NCBI RefSeq assembly: GCF_022539665.2 | Contig: NC_081334.1 | Location: 3,534,001-3,598,000 of the forward strand | Reading direction: 5' to 3' | Length of the DNA: 64,000 bases | DNA from: Daphnia carinata | Lineage: Eukaryota > Arthropoda > Branchiopoda > Diplostraca > Daphniidae | Shown: piece after piece, positions 44,364 through 56,830 of the stretch | Position numbering within the stretch: the first letter of the stretch is position 1 | Layout of the letters: each line of letters starts with the position of its first letter | Position numbers and translations under genes: made by a program | Notes under the pieces: generated by a model | Database searches by the model: none | Seen by the model: only the letters and a program-made list of their open reading frames with translations | What the model was told of the DNA's origin: nothing

Positions 44364-47300
44364 GGGTCTCTCTCCCGCAGTCTTTTCTCTTAGCAAACTC
44401 GTTGTATAGTCCGACGGACGTGATTCTTCCGTCTAATGAACAAGACCTCCACTCGACGAGGGGTTTTTAGGTTTTGGCCGGGACGATGGCGATGAGCATT
44501 AAAAAAATAATAATAATCGTACAGACACTCAACTTGAATTCGCTTCGTTTGTTATACTTTGTCTCATCCTGGAACCGCCTAATGTGAAATCTAAGAAAAG
44601 CTGCCCATCATTAGCGAATAAAGAGAGGGGCTTTTCTTTTTTCTTTTTTTTTTTATTTCATAAATCATTGGATTGATTTGCCTTCCTTTTTTCTTTTATT
44701 ATGCCCATTGGCTTCCATTACATCGATTTTTACGCTATCAATTTCAGGAAATTAATGGCCCCTTTTTACCCTGACGAAAAAGGGATTTGTTACATGGAGC
44801 ATCGATCTTTTTCTTTTAATGATCTACCCAAAAGGGCGCGTACTTAAATTTCTCTTTTTTTTTTTTAATTAAAAAATCCTTTAGTGGCTGCCGTCTTGAC
44901 GGACTACCCGGAATCGCCTGTTTTGATCCACCCGTTGCGGCAACAGCGACGACAGCAACGTCTCAAGTGTTTGGCTTTTGGCCATCCGACGCCCGTCATC
45001 CACTGGCGAATCATCAGCAACGACAGCAGCGCGCACCAGGTTGGCTTCTTTTTTTTTTTTTTTTTTTCAATTTTCATTTTGACATGAAAACGTCGAAAAT
45101 AAAAAAAAAATAAAAAATATATTTGATGGGTACCGGTGACAGGATGACACGCAGCAAAGGATTTTGTCAAAGGGTCGAGGAAGGGACAGCCAATGAACTG
45201 TTTCGTTCTAATTCATTGGAGCGTGAGGGCATCGGGGAAAAAAAAAAGACATGGCACCCCTAACATGGACGGAAAAGTAGAAATTCGTACGAGCCCCTTT
45301 GCGAAAAATGACAATAGATCTAGTGCGTAGGGGAGTTGACGTCCGGGGCCAGCGAGGTCGGTATATAGAGGAGGGGAGGGCTAAAGGACGTATTGATTAG
45401 CATTGTGTATGTGTGTATATGTACCGTGTGTGTGTGTGTGCGTGCCGATTCGCGTAAGCCATAAGCTTTATTTCGAGAACTGCGGCAATGATGAGTTGGT
45501 CGGTTATGGTGTGCTTTTTGCTCTTTCTCGTCGTTAACTTCCAACTTTCCTCTCTCGATCCGGAAGCCAATTAGACGCAGAGAGTATCATGCCCTAAAGG
45601 TGGATAACAACACATACAAAAAAAGAAGGAAAAAAAAAAAAAAAATTTCTTTTTATAAAATAAAAAGATGTTTCCGAGTGGAAGAGTAGGCTTTGGCGCC
45701 GGATCGTTAAATTAAGCGTCCCCTTCTTTTCCTTTTTTTTTTTCTTCTTCCGCTTTTTTATTATTTTTTTTTTCCTCATCCGCATTCCGCACTATCTGCG
45801 ATGATGATGATGATGGCATATGGATTCATCAACACGCACCGTTGACTTCATCTTGGTTATTAATGTCATGTCAAATTATCGTCTCGTGGCGGCGGATATG
45901 GCCGGAAGAGAATACTTTTCTTGTTCCCTCTTCTTCTTCCTCCTTCTACCCCTCGGGTTGTATAGGATGAAAGAAGATCGTGGATGATAGAGCACGTTCG
46001 ATCGGTAGGCACGTACACAACGCATGGAACCGCAAGATGTTTTCAAAAACAATAGGGATCGATGACCGACTGCATTTGATTTTTCTTTTCTTTTGTCTTT
46101 TACGTTGGCAGTTTTTACGCCGTTCGTTCATCAAAGAATTTGAATAAAAGAGAGAACCTTTTCTTTTTTTTTTCGCTCGACACCGATTCTTAAACCCTGC
46201 AGGTTTCTTTAGAAAACAAAAAAATGTCTCATAGACAGCAATAGAGTTAGCTAAAAGAAAAGAGAGTGAAGCGGGAGGCGTCGTGTGTGTATTCCACGTT
46301 TTTTTTTTTTTTCTTTTGTGCTCATTGATTGGACCGTGACGCAATTGCGTGGTAGGAATAAGCGAAGAAGATGATTATGCCGGAAAACTGTGCGCATTAA
46401 ATTCGTGGCCGCAAAAAGATGAAGGTCTCGATGTCCGCCCGTGATTCGTTTTCCTATCCCGCAAACGATTGGCGGGGAGCAATCAAAAGAAATGAGACGA
46501 CGCAATCATTCTTTGTTTGATCGCTGATTTATTGTTCCCCTCCCCCCCCCCCCCCAGCCTCTTCCCTTTTTGACTATGTGTGTGTGTGTGTAGGGAACGT
46601 ACATTTGTTCAATGTTAAAACCTCGTGACATAAACCGAGTAAGTGAGAAGAGCCGGCGGAAGGACACCGTCATCGACATCAATTGGAACACAAGAGAGCT
46701 ATAAACGATGTTTCTGTTTTGTTTTTTTTTGCCATTTCTATCGGCCGTTGGCACGAAAAAGAAAATGCCCCAAAAGGGGACAGTAAGAGGAGTGGCAGAT
46801 ATTATATGTACATCTGGCATAACTCGTTCAACAAACTCTTGGCACGAATGTCAATGGCCGTGATGGCCGCTCTTAAGAACTCTTCGCTTGCTCGCCTCTT
46901 CACATATTGGATTTCTTATCTTTTTTTTTTTTTCTTTTTCAACTTCTCTCGCTTTTCTTTGGAATCTAGAAAAAAAAAAGAAATCAAGAAAAGCTCGTGA
47001 CGTTCGCGTGTGTAGGACGTGGAGACTCTCTCTTTTGTTTGCCAAAGTCGTGTGTGTTATGTGTGCGGAGCGGGGGGGGGTCCCTTCTTTTAAAACTTGG
47101 TATTCAAACGGGCAGCGGGTATGGCACCTTTTTGAAAAAGCTTTTGCCTGCAAAATGGTTAAAGAGCGTGATGTACTTGAGAAAGCGAAAAAAAAACAAA
47201 AAAAACTAACCGTATCGATCGTATAAGCGACACGCAATAGACCAACTGGTCAAGTGCACAATAGGCTCAATTCATCTCCCATTTTCGGTTTTGAAAAAAA

Positions 47301-50300
47301 AAAAAAAAAGAAAAATTCGATGTAACGAAATAGAGAACAAGAAAGGACCAAAACTTTTGAGAGCTCAACGTTTGTTTGTTTATTTTCAGGTGCGTTTGGT
47401 CGAAGAAGAAAGGCAGCAAATCAAACGGGCTGAACGAGGTTACGTTCGCTCTGCAGTTGCAATCGAGTGGGAGAGCGGACAGGAGGAAGACGAGCAGGAG
47501 GCAGAGGAGGACGACAGCTGGCGGCAGACGATTAACGTGACTTGTTCAGCTAGGAACACTATTGGACGTCAAACGCACACCGACACGCGAATGTTCAACT
47601 TGGAAAGAGTCCGCCCGGCGGACGTGAGAGGTAACACAATTATTCAACTTTTTTTTTCTTTTCTGTTTTTCACAAGTCGGAAGAGTGAGAAACGCTTTGC
47701 ATTTGTTTATGACAGTTTCTTTTCTTTTCGATTCTTTATTTTATTTTTTATTTTTTGCATTTCATTTCTTTTGATTTCGAATACAGGTGAACAAGAAGAT
47801 GAAGCCAATGATAATCAAGCGGGGGCCGGATATTGCGGCCGCTACACGGGCCATATTTGCCGCGGCCAGTTGAGCAATCCGTCGTCCGTCTGGTACAACA
47901 TCAGCAGCAGCGACCAGACGGGCGGTTGGCTCAACGAGCAGCTCGTCCACGGACTCTGGGACGAAGTCGTCCGCACTTTGCGAGAGCCCTGCCAATCAGC
48001 CGCAAAGGTGCCTATTTTTTATTCATTTTTTTTTTTAATTATTATTATTATTGAATTTTTTTTAGCGAAATTCTTTTTGATTGAAAAGTTCTTTTTTGAA
48101 ATTTTCAATTTTTAGAAATTATTGTGCTTGTACGCGTTTCCCGAGTGCCATCTAGACGAAGATGGATTTGCACGCAAGTTGCCTCTTTGTTACGAAGATT
48201 GGTACGTTCCAAAACTTTACACTTTCGGCCAAACAAAAAAAAAAAAAATAATGAAAAACTTGAAAAACATTTTTAAAAATTGTTTATCGATTAGCATGGC
48301 GACGAGGCAGCTCTTCTGCGTCGACGATTGGGCTCAGCTGGAAAGCAACAAACAACGGGGATTCTACCTCGGTTCCAGGGGTCACTTCCGCCTGCCCAAA
48401 TGCGAGAAATTGCCCAGGATGAGATCGCGTAGCTTTTTCATGTCCAGCAGCGGTAGCAAGTACGGCCAAGATCCGCCCAGTTGCTCGCGTGGCCATTTGA
48501 CTCAACTCGTTCCAGCCGAAGTGACCAGTCAGTTTTTTTTTTGTTTTTTTTTTGGAATGTTATTGGATTTTGATTGGATTGCGCTTTTTCTTTTTGTTTT
48601 GTCTTTTAGCGTCGTGCGTCAAAGGACGCGGCCGATTCTACCAGGGGAACGTGAGCGTGACGAAGGAAGGGATCGCCTGCCAGCGGTGGGACGCCCAGGA
48701 GCCGCACTCGCACAACCGCCCGCCTCTCAACATCTTCCCGGAGATGCAGGGAGCCGAAAACTTTTGCCGGAACGCGGGCGGAGAGGAGCCGAAGCCGTGG
48801 TGTTATACGACGGACCCGCTGGTCCGGTGGCAACACTGCGACATCCCGCAATGCGGTTGGTTATTCTTGTTCTCGATCCTATCCGTTTTCAAAAATGGGG
48901 ATTTTGGAAATAATTAAAACATCTTGCGTAGGTCGTTCAGAGGTCGAAGTGACTCTGCTTCCAATGGAAGCCACTTTCACTCCCGGATTTGTTCTGCTGC
49001 TGGCCGGAGTCGGTTTCCTCTCGTTACTCATCTTCCTCCTGTTTCTACTCTTGTGCCAGAGGGCCTTGAAGCACAAACAAGGCTACCAGCTTCCTTCGTT
49101 ACAAGTAAAAAACGAGAGACGTTAGCAATAGAACATTCGGCCTGCAGCTGCTTGTTTTGTTTGTTTGTTTTTATTATTATTATTATTATTATTTCATGAT
49201 TCGCTTCTATTTTCAATATCGCTTCTATTTTTCGTTTATGCGTTCATACAGAAAGAATCGATCGACTTGCAGAAGCTGCGAGACAACTCGACCTACCAGT
49301 GTGTCGGCGCCCGCATCGATCCGTCGCTGGAGAAACTCGAATATCCCCGCAACGACATCATCTACATCAGAGACATTGGCCAAGGAGCTTTTGGCCGCGT
49401 CTTCCAAGTAGGTTCCCCTCCCCTTCCCTAAGAAATTAATGGACAGCCGTCCTCATTTGTTTTGTTTTTTTTGTTTTTTTTTTTTTTGATTAATTAAAAA
49501 AGGCTAAAGCTCCTAACCTGGTGAAAGGTGAGCCGTGCACAATCGTGGCCGTCAAGACACTTAAAGAAGAAGCGGACGATGAGATGTGCGCGAATTTCGA
49601 GAAGGAAGCTTGCCTATTGGCCGAATTGGACCATCCCAACATAATCGGCTTGCTGGGCGTCTGCGCCGTCGGCAAGCCCATGTGTCTCTTACTCGAATTC
49701 ATGGAGCTGGGCGATCTCAGGCAGTACTTGCGCTCCTGTTGCCCGTCCAATTACATCGCCATCCCCGAATCGTCGGCTTCGTCCAACGTCGACTTCAAGG
49801 ACGTCAAACTCAATGCTGCCGATCTGACGAGCATGGGCCGGCAGATCGCCGACGGCATGCTCTACCTCTCGCAGAGGGGATTCGTCCACCGCGACCTGGC
49901 CACCCGCAACTGTCTCGTCAGCTCCAACGGGCCGCCCAGCAGCGGCGGAGGCGTCACCGTCAAGATCGCCGATTTCGGACTCTCTCAGAGGGTCCACTGG
50001 CAACAGTACTACTACACGGGCACCGACAACGACGCCATACCCATACGGTGGATGCCGCTCGAGAGCATCATCTTCAACCGATACACGACGTCCTCAGACG
50101 TCTGGGCTTTCGGCGTCTGCCTCTGGGAGATCTTCTCCTACGCCCAGCAGCCCTACCAGGGCATGTCGCACGAGGAGGTCGTCCGCTACTTGCAGTCGGG
50201 CGGCATGCTCCAGCCGCCGGCACACGCCTCCTGCGCCATCTACGCCGTCATGCGGTCCTGCTGGCACAGCTCGGCCAACGAGCGGCCCAGCTTCGTCGAG

Positions 50301-50384
50301 CTCCACGACGAGCTCGTCGCCATCGAAGAGGCTCTCTGCTGCCAACCTCGTCCGGCTTCGGACCCACCTCCAGTTCACCTTTGA
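37625..50384 (+). CDS. Ror/Nrk/MuSK-type receptor tyrosine kinase (Ig-Fz-Kringle-TM-kinase)
   Basis: Exons 37625-37706, 42869-43399, 44885-45039, 47390-47630, 47787-48007, 48116-48201, 48295-48527, 48610-48855, 48932-49104, 49252-49407 and 49503-50384 join in frame to 1001 residues. Exon 1 is a signal peptide ([15 protein letters not shown]). Next come an Ig region with a His/Arg insert ([13 protein letters not shown]); a Frizzled cysteine-rich domain ([12 protein letters not shown]... LPLCYED... QLFCVDDW); a complete kringle ([12 protein letters not shown]... [18 protein letters not shown]); one TM helix (about 48995-49060); and the kinase: [28 protein letters not shown], activation loop [15 protein letters not shown]. 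Kinase wording ([18 protein letters not shown]) is closest to MuSK and Drosophila Nrk; the kringle is a Ror/Nrk trait. The juxtamembrane NPxY reads NSTY here. Wnt or agrin-like ligands are inference. Confidence 0.93.
37707..42868 (+). other. First intron of the receptor kinase (5.2 kb)
   Basis: Much longer than other introns in the window. It is packed with homopolymers: poly-T of ~28 at 40080, ~24 at 41692 and ~23 at 42458; C or G runs of 9-13 near 38552, 39010, 40582 and 42751; and a (CT)n at 40375-40393. Open frames within it (for example 38373-38765, 40837-41361) are made of these runs. No nested gene is supported. Confidence 0.7.
43400..44884 (+). other. Receptor-kinase intron 2
   Basis: Intron with G/C runs (43560, 43711, 44186) and a (CT)n microsatellite at about 44330-44362. 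No gene seen. Confidence 0.7.
45040..47389 (+). other. Receptor-kinase intron 3 (2.35 kb)
   Basis: Intron with repeated poly-A/T, GT microsatellites (45425-45442, 46576-46592) and a C run at 46542-46556. No nested gene seen. Confidence 0.7.
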
Positions 50385-50466
50385 ACAGTTATTTTTTCTT
50401 TTGTTTCTCACCTCTAAAAAAAAAAACAAAGAAAAGAAAAAAAAAAAAAACAGTCATGCCATCCTA

Positions 50467-50499
<33 letters not shown>

Positions 50500-51929
50500 T
50501 GCTATATCATAGTATATTTAAATTACTTCCAAACCTTTTTCTTTTCTATCAAGCACTCGCGTTACACTGCACAACGTCAATCATATCATATTTCATTTTT
50601 TTTGTTTTTGTATTCCAGTCATAGCGCCTTCGGCTAACGCATTATGTTTGTGCTAAGAGCGAAGATATGAAAGAAATCTCTGTTTGGGTCTGATGTGCAT
50701 GTAGCATTAACTTTTGTGTCCCATTGTTCTCGTCTTGTAGAGAAAAAAAACCACAACTTGGCAATGATCTCTTGCAACAGTCAACTCTGCTTTTATTTTC
50801 TGTTTTGGTGTCTTTATTTCTATTTTTGGGTTTGTTTTTGCTGTACGATGTACCGTATATTGGTAACAGTTGTCTAATAAGTAAGACGTTTACAATTATC
50901 GATCTTGCTGGCAGAGAAATGGATGTATCGACTCACTGTTAGTCAATAGATTCTTTTTTGCAATACCACGGTCTCTTTCGATTTATTACGTAATCTATGA
51001 AGAGCAATCGATAGGCATTTTGAAGTTACGAAAAAATCCTTTAAACTTTGAACACTTACAACTTACGGATTTCCTATCTTACGAAAGAAGCCTCGATAAA
51101 TTTATGGGCAATCATTACTGGCTTATGAACAGTAGTAAGGAAGCAGAAGACTTTCTAAGGTTTCGTCTGCAACAAATATCCGTTGGACTATGCTTGCGTA
51201 CAATTTGTGCAGTTGTCAAATTGACGTAATTATGGTATAAAGCACAGCATTAACATTATACATTAACACATGTAGTAATGAAAATTTGTTCAAAAATTTG
51301 TGATGGCTACATGAAATGTTCTTTCCATTTGGTTTTATACGTTCGACGACGTTTAAAAATTCGCGCAGGTACGTCGTAAGTCAAAACAAAGTAAAAAACA
51401 TCAAATCATTTTCAGTATTTTAATTTATTTTCGGCCTTTTAAATATTTGTGAAGTTTACAGTGTTATCTAGAACTCGGTTCGTTAGTTTAAAAAAAAATT
51501 ATTGAAGAAGATATGCGGAATTTGTATAGTCGCTCAATTGACTATCCCTAAACTAGCCCTAAACACATTTTCGTCGTACCGCGCCACCGCCATCTTCCTC
51601 CTCGCCGCGATCTCGTGTGCTTCACGTGCCTAAGACTAATTACAGGTTCGTTTTAACAGTTTCCCGCAGTTCTTGTTCTTAAATTTACTTGTTAGAACTC
51701 AGAAATTTGTGCTGAAGTGAAGTAAGTCCGGCTAAAACCATACTGAGCTGCTTTTCACGTGACGTGACATTTTGACAATTGGTTTATAAACGGACAATCT
51801 CGGCCGCATGGTCTTAGTCGGTTAAAAATAGTCTTCATGATTTTGCTATCAGTGTACAACATACATGTTGTGTGTAGTGTGTAAATCAATTTAGAACTCC
51901 TTAAAATGTATCTTTTCTGTTTTATCTAG
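50385..51929. other. 3' UTR of the receptor kinase and 5' flank of BTF3
   Basis: Starts with A-rich and T-rich runs (50416-50450, 50467-50494), then AT-rich DNA. Before BTF3, CCGCCATCTTCCTCC (about 51590) resembles the YY1-type element typical of translation-machinery promoters, and ATTACAG|GTTCG near 51645 may end a leader intron. The last acceptor (TCTAG) lies one base before the BTF3 ATG. Confidence 0.5.
51588..51603 (+). promoter_or_regulatory. YY1-like CCGCCATCTT element before BTF3
   Basis: CCGCCATCTTCC lies about 340 bp upstream of the BTF3 start codon in a GC-rich island. In animals this motif marks promoters of ribosomal and translation-factor genes just downstream of the start site. 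Inferred from motif and place only. Confidence 0.3.
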
Positions 51930-51930
51930 A

Positions 51931-52567
51931 ATGAATGCAGAGAAGTTGGCAAAACTGCAATCTCAGGTCAGGATCGGGGGCCCTGGCACTGCTCGCAGGA
52001 AGAAGAAAGTTGTCCACCGTACAGCCACCACTGATGACAAGAAGCTGCAGAGCTCCTTGAAAAAGCTGACCGTCAACAACATCCCTGGCATTGAGGAAGT
52101 GAACATGTTCAAGGATGACGGAACAATCATCCACTTCAACAACCCAAAAGTACAGGCTTCTTTAGCGGCCAACACTTTTGCCATCACCGGCCATGCTGAA
52201 CACAAACGTAAGATGGAAAATGGAAAATGTCTTTCGTAGGTTTATTTCACCTGTCGTTTGGTTTTCAGCCATCACTGATATGTTGCCAGCCATCCTCAAT
52301 CAATTGCCAACTGAAAGTTTGGCACACTTGAAGGAAAGGATAGTAGGAGCATCTGCTGGTGGACAAGGTGCGTCATCGGCAACATTGCCCACAACCGAAG
52401 AAGATGATGAAGTTCCCGATCTTGTGGACAATTTCGACGAACCCAGCAAGAAGGAGGCGCCCACTGTCGAGACGAAATCGACAGCTGAAGTCAAAGTAGC
52501 TGAAACTCCTGCTGCGACAACCGCCGAACCAGTCAAAGCTGCTGAGACTCCCAAAGCAGAAGAATAA
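51931..52567 (+). CDS. BTF3: BTF3 / nascent polypeptide-associated complex beta subunit
   Basis: Ribosome-associated chaperone subunit that dimerises with NAC-alpha at the tunnel exit (Drosophila orthologue: bicaudal). Two coding exons, 51931-52207 and 52269-52567, give 191 residues. The N-terminus [20 protein letters not shown] with the basic RRKKKVVHR ribosome-binding motif, the NAC domain ([39 protein letters not shown]) and [13 protein letters not shown] are all family hallmarks. The acidic [13 protein letters not shown] follows. The C-terminal ~45 residues are a low-complexity Ala/Glu/Lys/Thr tail longer than in vertebrates. The start codon sits directly after a splice acceptor, so the leader is spliced. 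Confidence 0.97.
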
Positions 52568-54834
52568 TGATAAAGGACGGACTACCGGCAACAACATGAA
52601 GGATGCAGTCGGAACAAGCAGGCACCAGCGAAAGGAAAATCAACTCCCGACTGTTTCTATTTTTTCTCTCCTCCCTTCACTTTTTTAGATTTTTTTTTCT
52701 CCTCTTCTTTAAACTCCTTTTCTGTCCTAAAAGGAGGTACTCCTCTGGTCCCGCCTAGGCCATTACTACTAATCATTGGAAAGAAACAACTGTACTCGTA
52801 TTACACACACTGAACGAAAAGAGAAAAACGGGGAAGGATTTCTTGTTGTTATTGGCTGTTTGTGATTGTCCCTCAGATCAAACAGAGAATGAGCTTGTGG
52901 CTGCAATGTTTCCCTGACCGTCATGAAAATCTAAAAATACACCATCAATTGATTAGTATTCAATCTAATCCTTTTTTTTTTTTTCATAGTTACAGCAGCA
53001 GGGCGCCGGCCAACGTAGGGAATCGCTTACGCGGAGGAGCTTCATCTCTCTTATTAGGCCCTGGTATGTTAAACTGCAAGCCAAACAAGTACTCAAAATT
53101 GGGAGTGTAATGTTTTTATCGTGATGATCGTCATTATCATGAATGATGTGAAATCCCATTTTACACTTTGAAGTTGCATCCACTAACATTTTTCTACGAT
53201 TGCAGCTAATGTAAAATCGCACTTTTTTTTTTTTTGCGTATTTGTTTTTACAGTGCAATGATTTATGTACATATGCCGCAAAAACGTACAAAAATGTCCT
53301 CATGGAAGCACTTAGGGAACAATGGAAGCGTAAAATACGAAATTTGTACAAGGAATTTCGTGTTTTAAAGCTACAGTAAAAGCAATCCAAATCGATTTTC
53401 TTCGCGTCCAGTAAAGTATTCCTGGACGACATTCTATGAAATCGCTATCTTTTTCATTGAGAAGCTCGTCAGCCAAGAACTTGCTAGAATATTACTGGGT
53501 GATATTCTATATCTAGTGATGTTAGACTGTTTACCATTAGAACAAGTTTGAAGTTTGGGAAGGTGGTAACGGGATAGATGAACTTACAGTGTAACTTTTT
53601 TAGCCAACGGTAAATTGATAGTTTTCGGAATTGGTTGTCGAGCTTACGAGAAACCCCAAAAGGTAAAGTAATTAATGTCATGAAATTTTGTTGTTGTTCC
53701 GTTGAAAATAATAATTTATTTTTCAGTATTAGGGTTAGCAGTTGCGTAAAAATAGCCAACTGGTACCAAAGCTCATGGAAATGTAGAAACGATTTGGAGC
53801 TTGTTGATCCCCTGGCAGTTTACTATCGAAGTACGGGATTACATTTGTACAACGCCCTACTTGATGAGGGTTTAGAGGAGCTAGAAAAAAACTGCATATG
53901 AAAATCACTGCAGGTAAATGCCGTCTCAGCGGTTAATAATTAATAAGCTTTTTCAACCACATTGAATTTATTGTATCGTTTTTTATTCGTGGCAATCGAA
54001 GATGAATTTGGCTTTTTCGATCGATTTGAAAATGAATGATGAAACGATCACAGAGACCAACGTAAATCGCTGAAACATTCAATTCGATTCGCTTTATTTG
54101 TCTTCAATTTTTCTGAACGTTATCACTTTCACAGAAACCCGTTATATCTTGCGTTGTTTCCCACATCTTAACATTCACTTTTTTGGCTAATTTAGCGCTT
54201 TTTATATTTTCCTTTACCCGCAGTCGTTTGATTGTGTTAACCCATTTAAGAGATTTCTATGTTGTGCGTTGTTTTAGAACTTTCTTCGTGATAATATCAT
54301 TGACACTAACAGCAAACAGGCATACACATTATCGTACCTATTATGTGTGCGGATTCTATTGCGGATGCTTTTGAATCATATTATACGGCTGCCAATTGAT
54401 TTTCTGGTGTTGTGTTTTTTTTTTTTACTTAATTTTCCCATTTTGTATACTCATTTTCAAATCGAATGAGAGCAATGTGGTGACTATGTGCGACTCTTTA
54501 TATGCAAAAACAGCAGGTAAGAAATGGTAATTCTAATTTTAGACAAAAAATGAAGAATCGCTATCGTCGTCTAAAAATCCGCTGTCTACGAGTACTAGTC
54601 ACATGTGTTGGGGGGAAAGGTGAATTTGCGCTTTAGAAACAGAATGGACGTGTTCACAAAAGTAAAGTTCACGCATTTAAAAAAAAGTTAATTCTTAGGA
54701 AAATTCTGGTCTTGATTATAAATTAAAAAACAAGATGACGCTGCTGTGCAATTAATTTGTTCAGTTGGAACGCACAACAAGTGAAATCCGGTCGAATGTC
54801 TGTTAACTGTGTTATTATACAAAAGAAGATTCGA
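52568..54834. other. Intergenic
   Basis: BTF3 3' UTR, then AT-rich DNA. Short open frames (52862-53110, 53635-53901) have no recognisable content. Nothing else supported. Confidence 0.55.
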
Positions 54835-55531
54835 AAAATGGTGTGCTACCGACTATTAAATGTTTTGATTGTGTTTTGGAAGTCAACCAGATGAAATGGA
54901 TTATTTCTTGTTTAACGGGATCAGATATGCCAGCTGTCAAACACAAAGCCTGGTAGCATATTATGGCTTTTGCATTCAATCATGTGATAGAATTACTCAA
55001 TTAAAGGTATAAAACTTACAATTTGCTACTAGAATCCAATTAGTATGTTACTACTTTCAAGGGATAACTCATGAAACTTTATTTGCAAAGTATAGTGGCT
55101 GTTAATCACAATGACAAAAATGTTATCATTTGAATATCTTCGTCTGATTTTGCAACACTTTATCCACTCATCAACTGTCAGTTCGGATCTGACAAATGTG
55201 GTTTATACCTCTGTGTTGTGTGGCCAACAAAATTCATCACCGTTTCAGCAGCCTTTCTGCCATTCCTACCTAACCAACCAACACACATAGACATGGACCT
55301 CAAAACGATTTTCCTGTGGTATTTTAAGTTTCTTTCTTAATCAAATATGACTTTTCTTTACATTTAATATCCCTTCATAGGACTTCCAAGTCTTTACTTT
55401 CTTCTTCGTAATTCCTGGCCTCACAATCTTTTTAGTATTTGGGTAAAAGCTGTAAGTCAAAAAGCCATCTCTGTTATAGTTTCACCAACAACGTTTTATT
55501 TCCCATAAATTAACAGTTTGTTTTATTTCTA

Positions 55532-55762
55532 TTATGTAGAGCTAGGGCATTTTCCTTTACTGTCCCATGTAAAAAGACCTTCAAGATTCCGGTATCTAAG
55601 TATCAACTCTCTCAAGCCATCTAAATGTATGTTCCCATTTGCTCGTTCAAATGTAATATTGTAATATCGTTGTTTGTTATTTAGGTAGCGCCATGACAGC
55701 AAAATGAAAAAAATGTGATGGAATGGCGAATAGTAAATAAGCAGTGGCCTGTAGGAGATCAT
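55532..55762 (-). pseudogene. Open frame of copy B matching 31256-31492
   Basis: 76 codons; shares NNKQRYYNITFERANGN and LEGLFTWD with copy A. The neighbouring second frame of copy A (31598-31843) is broken in copy B by a stop and indels. Product unknown. Confidence 0.35.
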
Positions 55763-55794
55763 CGTGGAACATCGTGCAAAGTATTGTTGTATAG

Positions 55795-56065
55795 CCCGTC
55801 TTCGCCTCGGCCGTCGCCCCTTCTTCGCCTCGTGGTCGCGCCGTCTTCGCCTAGCCCGTCGTCCCGTCTTCGCCTCGTGGTCGCGCCGTCTTCGCCTAGC
55901 CCGTCGTCCCGTCTTCGCCTCGCCCGTCGCCCCTCTTCGCCTCGTGGTCGCGCCGTCTTCGCCTAGCCCGTCGTCCCGTCTTCGCCTCGCCCGTCGCCCC
56001 TCTTCGCCTCGTGGTCACGCCGTCTTCGCCTCGCCCGTCGTCCCGTCTTCGCCTCGTCTTCGTGG
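55795..56065. repeat. GC-rich minisatellite (copy B)
   Basis: Same repeat family as 30845-31225 (reads TCTTCGCCTCGCCCGTCGTC on this strand) but with a longer, less regular period. Units alternate CCCGTCGTCCCGTCTTCGCC with CTCGTGGTCGCGCCGTCTT. Confidence 0.85.
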
Positions 56066-56107
56066 TATGATTGTGTTGTGTTTTGTATTGTATTATGTAA
56101 TGCTAAT

Positions 56108-56424
56108 TAACACGTTGGCTGCCACCCACCCACTTTGATCCCCTTTTTTTTTGTAGCTTGACAGGGACGGGCCGCGCTGCTCTGCTCCATGGTCTATCTG
56201 CCATGGGGTGGAGCAGCGCCACTGCCCAAGATTGGCCGAACGGCCCTTTAGGCAATGCACCATAGGGAATTCCCTTTTTCGATGCGATAGATGAGACCTG
56301 GGGTGTGCATTCCCAGAAAGGTCTCATCGTCGTGTCAGCCCGGCCTACCCGGCCCCTTTGGTCGCTATCCCTTCGATAGCGACAGTAGCGATTGTAGATA
56401 GGTGGCGTGGCAGCCAACGTGTTA
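56108..56424. mobile_element. MITE-like unit (copy B)
   Basis: Termini TAACACGTTGGCTGCCA and TGGCAGCCAACGTGTTA, identical to those of copy A; 317 bp with a similar interior. Confidence 0.75.
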
Positions 56425-56567
56425 GTTTAAGTGTATTTGTGTATGTATTGTATATTGTGTATTGCATTTTGAAATGTATGTAATAGTGGTGGATATGTGG
56501 GTGGAAGGAGGGACAATAAAAACCATTTTAGACTATTTACTTTTGTATTTATTATTTAACTATACAT

Positions 56568-56643
56568 TAGCTGATACGGGGATCGAACCCTAGTATTCCA
56601 GCGTGACAACCACATGCTTTACCACTATTCCAACCATGAACTT
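56568..56643 (-). repeat. tRNA(Asp)-like module of copy B
   Basis: The minus strand reads GGTAAAGCATGTGGTTGTCA, then GGGTTCGATCCCC; same as 30208-30288. The acceptor stem is not closed. Confidence 0.5.
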
Positions 56644-56727
56644 ATAAATAACTATTGTGCAATCAACAATAAGCTAATGTGAATTGCATATCTATATACA
56701 TATCACAATCCGAAACAATAATTATAG

Positions 56728-56798
56728 GAACAGCCGTGGCACAACAGTAGGATGCTGGCCTGCGATGCAAGAAGTCTGTGGTTCAAATCCTAATCTAC
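56728..56798 (+). repeat. tRNA-like module of copy B (second)
   Basis: Plus strand: GTGGCACAACAGTAGGATGC and GTGGTTCAAATCC (B box); the anticodon-loop region carries TGC (Ala-like). Same family as 30050-30125. Confidence 0.5.
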
Positions 56799-56830
56799 TT
56801 GGATGTAAGGTTCCGAGTCGAATATTTGCA

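Larger units (their letters stand above)
54835..56830 (-). mobile_element. Composite repeat, copy B (inverted relative to copy A)
   Basis: Same modules as copy A (30030-32190) on the opposite strand. It runs from AAAAATGGTGTGCTACC (54835), through the ~0.95 kb block, minisatellite (55795-56065), MITE-like unit (56108-56424) and TTTTTATTGTCCCTCCTTCC block, to two tRNA-like modules. The copies differ by many substitutions and indels and the minisatellite is shorter here, so they are not recent duplicates. Confidence 0.8.

Noticed and set aside
49586-50512. 308-codon Arg/His-rich open frame
   Set aside because: Shadow frame of the tyrosine-kinase exon, which has GC-biased third positions.
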